Assembly: GCA_024803745.1 (NCBI GenBank)
Contig: JANJXV010000020.1
Span: forward strand, 17,648,777 to 17,712,776
Source of the DNA: Megascapheus bottae
Taxonomy: Eukaryota; Chordata; Mammalia; Rodentia; Geomyidae
DNA: 64,000 bases
Direction of reading: 5' to 3'
A program made the translations under genes and the position numbers. The notes beneath the pieces are model-generated. The model made no database searches. It saw only the letters and a list, made by a program, of their open reading frames with translations, and had not been told where the DNA came from. Below are positions 38,797-47,700 of this stretch, one piece after another; within the stretch, counting starts at the first letter, position 1, and each line of letters starts with the position of its first letter.

Positions 38797-41700
38797 TTTG
38801 TATATTTCCAAGCAATCTTCAGTTTCAATTAATGACATAAAATTAAAAATATACCTTAAACATATTTATGGAAATATCAACTTGTGTGTTCTTGCTGTTG
38901 TTTTTTTTTCTGTTTTCTATAGCATAGTCTCACAGCCACAAGTGTACACAGAAATCTTGTTGGTGTAGCCCCAGGTACATATGTGACAATGCAGAAGTGA
39001 ATTAAATGTAAAAACTCTGCTTTGTCAGTAATTGAAGCAGAAGATTTTTTTTCCAAAGAAATTTAGGAGATGGAGGTAAAGGAAGAGGATATCAGCTTCC
39101 CTGAAATACTAATTTTAAAATGATAATTTCAGATATGTGATTTTGAGCTTTATTTTTTTTGCCAGTCCGGGGGCTTGAACTCAGGCCATGGTCACTGTTC
39201 TTAGACACTTTTTGCTCACAGCTAGTTCTCTACCATTTGAGCCACAGCACCACTTCTGGCTTTTCTTTGTGTATGTGGTACCAAGAAATTGAACCTGGGG
39301 CATCATGCATGCTAGGCAAGCACTCTACCACTAGGCCAAACTCCCAGCTCCTGACAATAGAATGTGACCTATTAAGTACAAAACAAGTTTAGTCCCAAGA
39401 CCTTAAGAAGTGAATTTTGTTCTTAGGAAATGAGATGGTATGATTTGTGTAAAGGACCTCATCAAAAAATAATTAATTTGATCAATTTTTCTTTTTTTTT
39501 TTTTGTCAGTCCTGGGCTTGGGCTCAGGGCATGAGCACTGTCCTTGGGTTTTCTCAAGGCTAACACTCTACCACTTGAGCCATAGCACCACTTCTGGCTA
39601 TTTTCTATGTATGTGGTACCAAAGAATCGAACCCAGGTTTGTGCATGCTAGGCAAGTACTCTACCACTAGGCCAAACTCCTGGCCCCTCAATTTTTCTTG
39701 TAACTGTCTATTCAGGATGAGCCAAGCTCTGGGATGGATCCTAAGTCCAAACGACACCTGTGGAAGATCATTTCAGAGGAAGTCCAGAACAAATGCTCTG
39801 TCATCCTCACATCTCACAGGTAACTGGAGACTGGACCTTTAAAGTCATGGGACACCATATTAGGGTGATAGATGAGAAAGGTAATCCTGTGCTACGTGTA
39901 CATAACTAGTGCTCACCTTCATATGGAAGTATTTATTAGATATTTGTAGTAGTGGAGGCCAGTGTCATGGGCTCCATGGTGAGAATACTGTTAAAGGACA
40001 GAGTGTAAATTCTAAGCAATAGTTTTTTTGTGATTCATGACAGCTTTAATTCATGTGTGGCTCCCTAGGGCCTACTAAAGGTCAGAATTCTTTAGGCTTA
40101 TCCAAAGTTTTCTATTATGTGATCTCATTTAAACTTCCAGTCCCTTTCCGCCCTGCTCAAGCAGCTCTCCTTTCAGTCAGAGGGACCTACAGTCTCCCAT
40201 CCACACACCGTCCCTTCTGTGTCTCTCTGTGGCTGTACCTGCTTCTCAAAATCATCTCTTTGGAAAAAACTGTTCAAGTTCCAGTTTTATTAGCCTTTCC
40301 AGAACTAGTTCACATACTTTTCATTCTTCCCTATGAAGTAGCAGAGTTTAAACAAAACAAAGCATTTTATCTATGCATCCCTTATAATATTGGCTTCATG
40401 TGGGCCGGGAGTTTGGCCTAGTGGTTAAAGTGCTTGCCTAGCATGCATGAAGACCCGGGTTCGATTCCTCGGTACCACATACATAGAAAAAAGCCGGAAG
40501 TGGTGCTGAGGCTCAAGTGGTAGAGCTCTAGCCTTGAGAAAGTCCAAGGACAGTGCTCAGGCCCTGTGCTCAAGCCCAGGACTGGCAAAAAAAACAAAAC
40601 AAAACAATATTGGCTTCATGTAATTTGGATTAAATTCACCTTGCATTATAAAAATTATACCATAGGAAAGTATTATGAGTGATTAATATCAAGAGACTTG
40701 CTTATCCTAGCTTTGTCCTGAGCATACTATAGCCACTCTATTTTTTTACCATGAATTTTTGTATGCAGTACATGCATGGGGTGATGACCTAAGATCACTT
40801 CCAATTATCACAGTCCATAAAATGAGAAAGTGAGTAAAGGTTAACTAGTTATAAGTCCAAAATCATTGAAGCCAGTTGAATCATAAGGCATAATGGAAGC
40901 TTGAGGTTATTCCACAAACCCTTCTTAGCTAATATAGTCCTTGAGTCAAAGCTTAAAGTAGCTTGAAAGAAATACTGAGTTTGAAAATGGGGCATTCCAG
41001 GTGAGAAAGATGACCTCAAGTTTAGGAGAACAGTAATAAAAAACCTACCTGAAGATGTTTAATTTATGATTTAAGAGCTTTTAAAAAATTCTCCTTCAAA
41101 AGAGGTTTCTGAGGTATCATAATGAAATAGTTAAGTTTAGGTGCAAGAATTTCAACCCATTTCCTGTGTCTTGAATGTTAATATCTTTTAGCATGGAAGA
41201 ATGTGAAGCTCTCTGTACCAGGCTGGCCATTATGGTAAATGGAAGGTTCCAATGCATTGGATCTCTACAGCATATAAAGAGCAGGTAAAGAACATGTGTA
41301 CACTTTTTTAACAAAGGCTTTATGTAATCAATCAGCTGGTATAGACACAGTCAAGTACTATCTGAGCCACATACGCTTAAATAAAACTTATTTTATTGAA
41401 AGTCTGCCATGGTTTTACTCAAGTAGCCCAAATATTAGAAAGCCTAAAGTTAGCAATACTAACAATAATGATACATAATCCACAGCCAAAATGTTCACAG
41501 AAGCAAGACCTTTTTCAATAGAAAAACCTCCACAAGTACATGAAGGCATAGAATTCCATCTAGCACATTCATTTTCCATTCACACAGTTACTCGGTAAGC
41601 TATTTAACATTGAAAACCACACTGAAAACCTTTTAATCAAGAATACATTGGGGAAATATGCATACATATCATATTACCATCAAATTTAAATTAAATAAGT

Positions 41701-44700
41701 AGTTTATATTCACCAGAGTATATTCACATTTTTACATATCCATGTTAATCTCTAAACTTCATTATGATACTTTATATCTTTCTATATAGGAACTTGGTTG
41801 TCTTATAAAATAATATTAACCAAGATAGGGGAGGGGAATAAAGCATGACAGAGTCCTTGCATTGCTCTTATGCAGTTTAATGTGACAAGATTACAAATTC
41901 TACTCCCAGTCGCATTAGCTCTGACTTGTTCATTTGGAAATAAATATTTAATATTTATTTATATTTAATTTTAATATTTAATATTTATTTCCAAATCCCT
42001 GATGATTTTAAACTTTATTGGTCATATCAAATCTCCAGTAATCTGCCTCTCATGACTGTGCTCTCTTTAAATTAGAAAGTACTTTTTACTCCAGAAATTA
42101 CCATCCATCAGCAATTTATAAGTGTCAATGTAAGTTACATCTTTGTTAGATATCACAGATTTTGTTTTTTCTTTTCTTTTCTTTTCTTTTTTTTACAGTA
42201 TTGCTCTTGTCCAAAGAATCTGACTCAGCACAGAGGTAGAAATAGATAGAAAATTATAGTATTGAACTAGTACCAGTTTGTAGCATGTCCTGAAGTTTTA
42301 TGGCAAAAATTACAGTCATTATATAAGAAAAAGATCCTTAATGGCCAGCTTGGGTCTTGTTTGATTATCTAGAATTCTAGGAGAACTCTAATGGCAAATG
42401 TAACTCATACCATGTTTTTCACTTCATTTTATATAGGTTTGGACGTGGATTTACTGTCAAGGTTCACTTGAAAAATAGCAAAGTGAGCATGGAGACCCTC
42501 ACAAGGTTCATGCAATTACACTTTCCAAAAACATACTTAAAAGTAAGTGGTGGCATGCTTTTGACCTTGATGTCTTTACCTTTGCCCTGGCTTTGGTAGT
42601 GAGTCTAATATCACAGCAGATTTTGCCATTTCTAAGTTAATCACAACTTTGGTATTAATTGTAATATCTTAATTCAAGATGCATAAGATTCTTTGAATTG
42701 CACCTAACATGAACAAATAGGATTTTTAAATAAGGTATTTGTTTGTAGAACTTTCAAATGGCCAACAGACACATGAAGAAATGCTCAACATCTCTGGCCA
42801 TAAAAGAAATGCAAATTAAAACAACTCTGAGATTTCACCTCACCCCAATTAGAATGGCCATTTTCAAGAAATGTAATAACAACAGATGCTAATAGGGATA
42901 TGGGTGAAAAGAAACACTAATATAGTGATGGCAGGAGTGTAAACTAGTTCAGCCACTCAGGAAAGCACTATGGTAATTCCTCAAAAGGCCAAACATAGAG
43001 TTTCCTTATAATCTAGCAATGCCACTCTTTGGCATTTACCTAAATGTCCATGAACAAGGATATACTGAAGCTACTAGCACAACCATGTTCATTGCAACAT
43101 ATTTACCCTAGCTAACATATGAAACCAACCCAAATTCCCCTCTGTAGATGACTGGATTAAGAAGATGTGGTATTTATACACAATGGAATTCTATGCTGAA
43201 AGACTTGGGAAAAAAAACATATTAAGTGAAGTAAGCCAGACCCAAAGGAACATAGGATACATGGTTTCCATCATTAGCAATAAATAGTACATATCAAATT
43301 AGGTATTACTTATGCAGTTAACATAGTCTTTTATATATGTAACTTTTTCCTCACTGGACTTTATGTTCACACTGTATTTGTCTTCAGGTTATGTAAGCTA
43401 CCATTTATTAAACCTGTATGACAGAGAACTCAGAGATGACCTATGATATTACCAGAGGCATTTACTATTAGAAAAATAAAACAGTGCATTCAGAAGGATA
43501 AAGCTTGAAGTGTTGATCTCCTTTGTTCCTCTCGCTTAAAAACTTTAATCAGTTTCTAGTGGCTCACACATGGAATCCTAGCTGCTCAGGATGCTGAGAT
43601 CTAGGGATCGAAGTTGGAAGCCCACCTAGGTATAGAAATATTCAAGACTCTAATTAACCAGCAAAAAGCCAGAAATGGATCTGGGCGCGATGGCTCACGC
43701 TTGTAATCCTAGCTACTCAGGAGGCTGAGAGCTGAGGATCAAGGTTCAAAGCCAGCCCAGGCACAAAAGAACCTGAGACTCTTATCTCCATCTAACCAGG
43801 AAGTGGGGCTTGGATCAAGGGTAGAGAAGTAGCCTTGAGCTGAAGAGCTCAGGGACAGCACCCAGGCTGAGGCCAAGCCCTATGATTCACAAAAAAAAAA
43901 AAAAAAAAAAAAAGCCAGAAGTGGAAATGTGGCTTAAGTGGCAGAGTACCAACCTTGAGCGGAAACAGCGGAGACAGAGTGTGAGACCCTGAGTTCAAGC
44001 CCCAGTACTGGCATATAAACAAACAACTAATTAAACAAATACTATCAAATTCATCAGAGTCCACACAGTTCTCTACTAGCAGAACTATCACAGTGTATAA
44101 TGTATACACTGTGTATATATGTATATATATATATGTGTGTGTGTGTGTGTATATATGTATATAGAGTAGCAGTCACAGGACAGGCTCAAAAGAATATATA
44201 CATTTTACAGAGCACAGACTTAGCTCAGTGTACTTAATCAAACAAAAGTGATACATTTTATGGAATGGCCCTATGAAGAAATTAATGATGACAAATATTT
44301 GTTGCTAAAAAGAAAATCAGGTGTGAAATAATGTAAATAAACTGGGAAATGTTGGGTTGACAGCCCACTACACTGAGATGATATCCAATAAGACATTTAC
44401 AGTCTCTGAAACATTTTTCCTTATTTGCAAATAGAATATGAGCATCTGTTTTCCCAAACTGATGTGAAAACATAATGATAAAGTATCGATACTGACACTT
44501 TATTTAACTACAAGGCACAATATTAATGGAAAGTGATTTTAGAAAACAGAACAGTGTATCTTTAAAAGATTTCTTTTATCTTTACAAAAGACTTTTGCTT
44601 CTGCCTCCTCAAGCTTTAGCTCACTTCTGTAGGAAATAATAGCTTTCATGCTTCTTTTCAAAGCCTATTTTCTGTCATCTAAATTTAAATCAAAACACAA

Positions 44701-47700
44701 GCTAAAGGACACCTTTCTTGCAGAAATCATGTTGGTCACATACTTTTGCTTTTAGTGAATTTCTGAGCTGAAATCTTTATTGACTGAGTAACAAAATTAG
44801 TTTTTCCAATCTGTTCTTCATGAGAGCAGAACTATCCAGAGCAAATTAAATAGATGATAAAAGTTTGGTTTCTCCCTAAACGAAGCATGCTTTAAACAAA
44901 TGCAGCCATCTCTAGGTGTCTGTAAGGGAAAGAGCTGGAACTACAATTTGAGAGTGAAAATAAGCAAGATGGCTAGATTACAAAAGGTATAATGGAAATT
45001 CAGATCTATGGGAGAGGCCAGTCCTTGAGCTAAGATAAGAGAGTGAGGAAGACGTCTTGAATGTCAGTCTGAAAAATACCACTGGAATCAGATCCTAAGA
45101 AATCAGAGTCATAGGAGTAAATTTGGCAGCAAGAAAATACCTGACCATGCCAAGGACAGTAATGTATGTGTGACATACAAACTGCATGGGAGGCAAAGAT
45201 AGTGAGGGGTATGGCTTTAGGCTACTGTGGGCAAAAACATTAGCACAATTTCATCTCAAGTTAGCGGGGCATAATATCACATGTCTATAATCCCAGCTAT
45301 GCAGGAGGCTTAGGTAGGTTAAAAAGTGCAAATATAAGCCCCTCTCAGAAAATAAAATATGTAGAGGAAAAAAAAGGGAGGGGATAATACACCTGCTTAG
45401 CAAATGCAAAGAGGTTAGGTAGGAAGGAAGAAAAAGAAGGGAAAGGAACAAAGAAAGGGAAGGAGAGGAGGGAGGGAAAGAAAAAGAAGGAAGGAAAGGA
45501 GAAAGCAGGAAGAAGTGAAAGAGAGAGACCAGGAACATCAAACCAATAATGTTATAATATAGTACACATAGCAAAAGTTAAAGTTGAGCAATTCCTGAAA
45601 GAAAAAAAAAAACAAAAACAAAAAACCAAATTGAAGGCCTCGTAATCAACTAGACATCCAGAAAAACAAGGTGGCAAAAATCCTGTAAGGCAGTAAGAGT
45701 AGAGAATACTGTCAGGGAAATATTAAAGTTTTAAAACTACAAGGAATTTTAAAGTGTGATGAGAAAGGGAATGGCAACACCTAATCAACAGTGCTTTTGA
45801 AAATCTAACATTGTATCCAGCATAAATTGAACAGCTAATTCCTGACATTGTAGGATCATCCAATAGAGGAATTAACTTTTAAACACTGACCTCTGTGGAT
45901 GTTTATGTGAGCTGAGCTTTCACAAATGGGTGGGATATCATCCCAAAAATGTTTCCCAGAGGAAATAATGGCTTTCTAAGTGCATGTGAATGAAAAATGG
46001 TTTGGCATTAAACTTTAAATTTTCTTTCTCTTTTACATTCACCAATTTTTCCCCTTTCAAGCTCTTGGTTTCAAAACCTCCTACTTATTTACATGGTAGT
46101 GTCCTTTGCAATGGGTTGAATTTTGATATTTCTCTTAGCTCTTATGTAAAGTGTCATGTAATCAAGTTGATATGACCTAACATTGTTAAACAAGTTTATT
46201 GTTTGGCTTTGGCAGGATCAGCATCTTAGCATGCTAGAATACCATGTGCCAGTTACAGCAGGAGGAGTTGCAAACATTTTTGATTTGCTGGAAACTAACA
46301 AGACTGCTTTAAATATCACGAATTTCCTTGTGAGTCAGACCACTCTGGAAGAGGTAAGAATTATGCTGTGAGCCACGTTCACAATTTCTCATATTGGTCT
46401 TAGTACATCCTGGGTATTTCTCTCTAATGATATTCTATTTATTTTAATTGAAGCTATTTCTAATCTTGCACCTGAAAAACTTAGCAGAGAGCCAAATTTA
46501 CCTCTAACTGCATTTTTTGGAATATTAAGAAAACTATTCAAAAGACATTAACTACCTTTTAATGATGGCATTAAGCTATTTCCTCCTCTTTTTTGTAAGA
46601 TATCTGTATCCACGAATTTATATGTCTATGTAAAGCAACAAAGCACTGTTTTCAGTTACTAAATAAATAGCTGCTAACATTTTCCTTACTTTGGCCTTGG
46701 TAAGTTCAATGAATTCTCTTCTACTGGATTAGCTTCCTGGACTAAGGTGGCTTGGAGTTAACTACAGTGTGTAGATCTTTAGATCTAACTAATAGCATAC
46801 AATTAAAATTGGAAATTCTTTTCTTTTATTTGCTCTGTCTTAACTTGTATTCAATGAAAAGAGGCTTTCTAGGTCACTCTTTATCACCTCTGTACTCTTA
46901 ATATTGTACAGTTGCCCTTCAAATAGCTTATAGCATATTTGATACGGCCACCACTGGAATGAGCCTCTCAGCCAGTGTATTGTGATGCTTTTCATGGACA
47001 ACTGTTTCATGATGAGACTTTAGGTATTATGGTAGGGACATAAAACAACTGTGGCATTGCCAAGAGATTTACCTTTAGACTTATGACCAATTACCAGCAC
47101 CAAACTTTACCTGAAAGGATTAGATTCCTGAGAGTTTGGCCATGAATCTAGATTTGATTAATGCAAATGTATAAGCAGATCTGCATATCAAATAATTGGC
47201 TAGCTTAAGATGATCATTGACTCACTTAACTACACAATTTTTATTTCGACCTTGAAATTAGTGTAATTGCTCCGAACACTCCTATATAAATATTCAGCAT
47301 GGTTTAGGGAAGGATTTCTTGTCTATATGTAATAGGGATAACAAATGTGGAAAATATGGATATAGATAAATGGCTGCAGATATTCACTGAAGCTTTAAAT
47401 ATACATAATGATTTTAAATGTAAACATAGTTGTAGATATGATATGATATTGTTTGTACTCAAAACTAGAGGTGACTAAAAATGAGTCCTAGTAAAGGCGT
47501 ACGTATGCATGAAGATATAGTGGGATTCAAAACCTAGTTTTCTTATTTGGTCTTCAATTGTGTGTATACACAATTGTGTGTGTGTGTGTGTGTGTGTGTG
47601 TGCATGTGCGTATGTGTGTGCACGTGTGCTTGTGTGTATGAGAGAGAGAGAATCATACATAGCTACAGGGAACTACTAATCTATTGTCTCCCTTTATTTA

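Noticed and set aside
40053..40421. 122-codon open frame in the intron after exon 49
   Set aside because: Ends in a SINE, lacks splice signals and family resemblance, and is not in frame with neighbouring exons.
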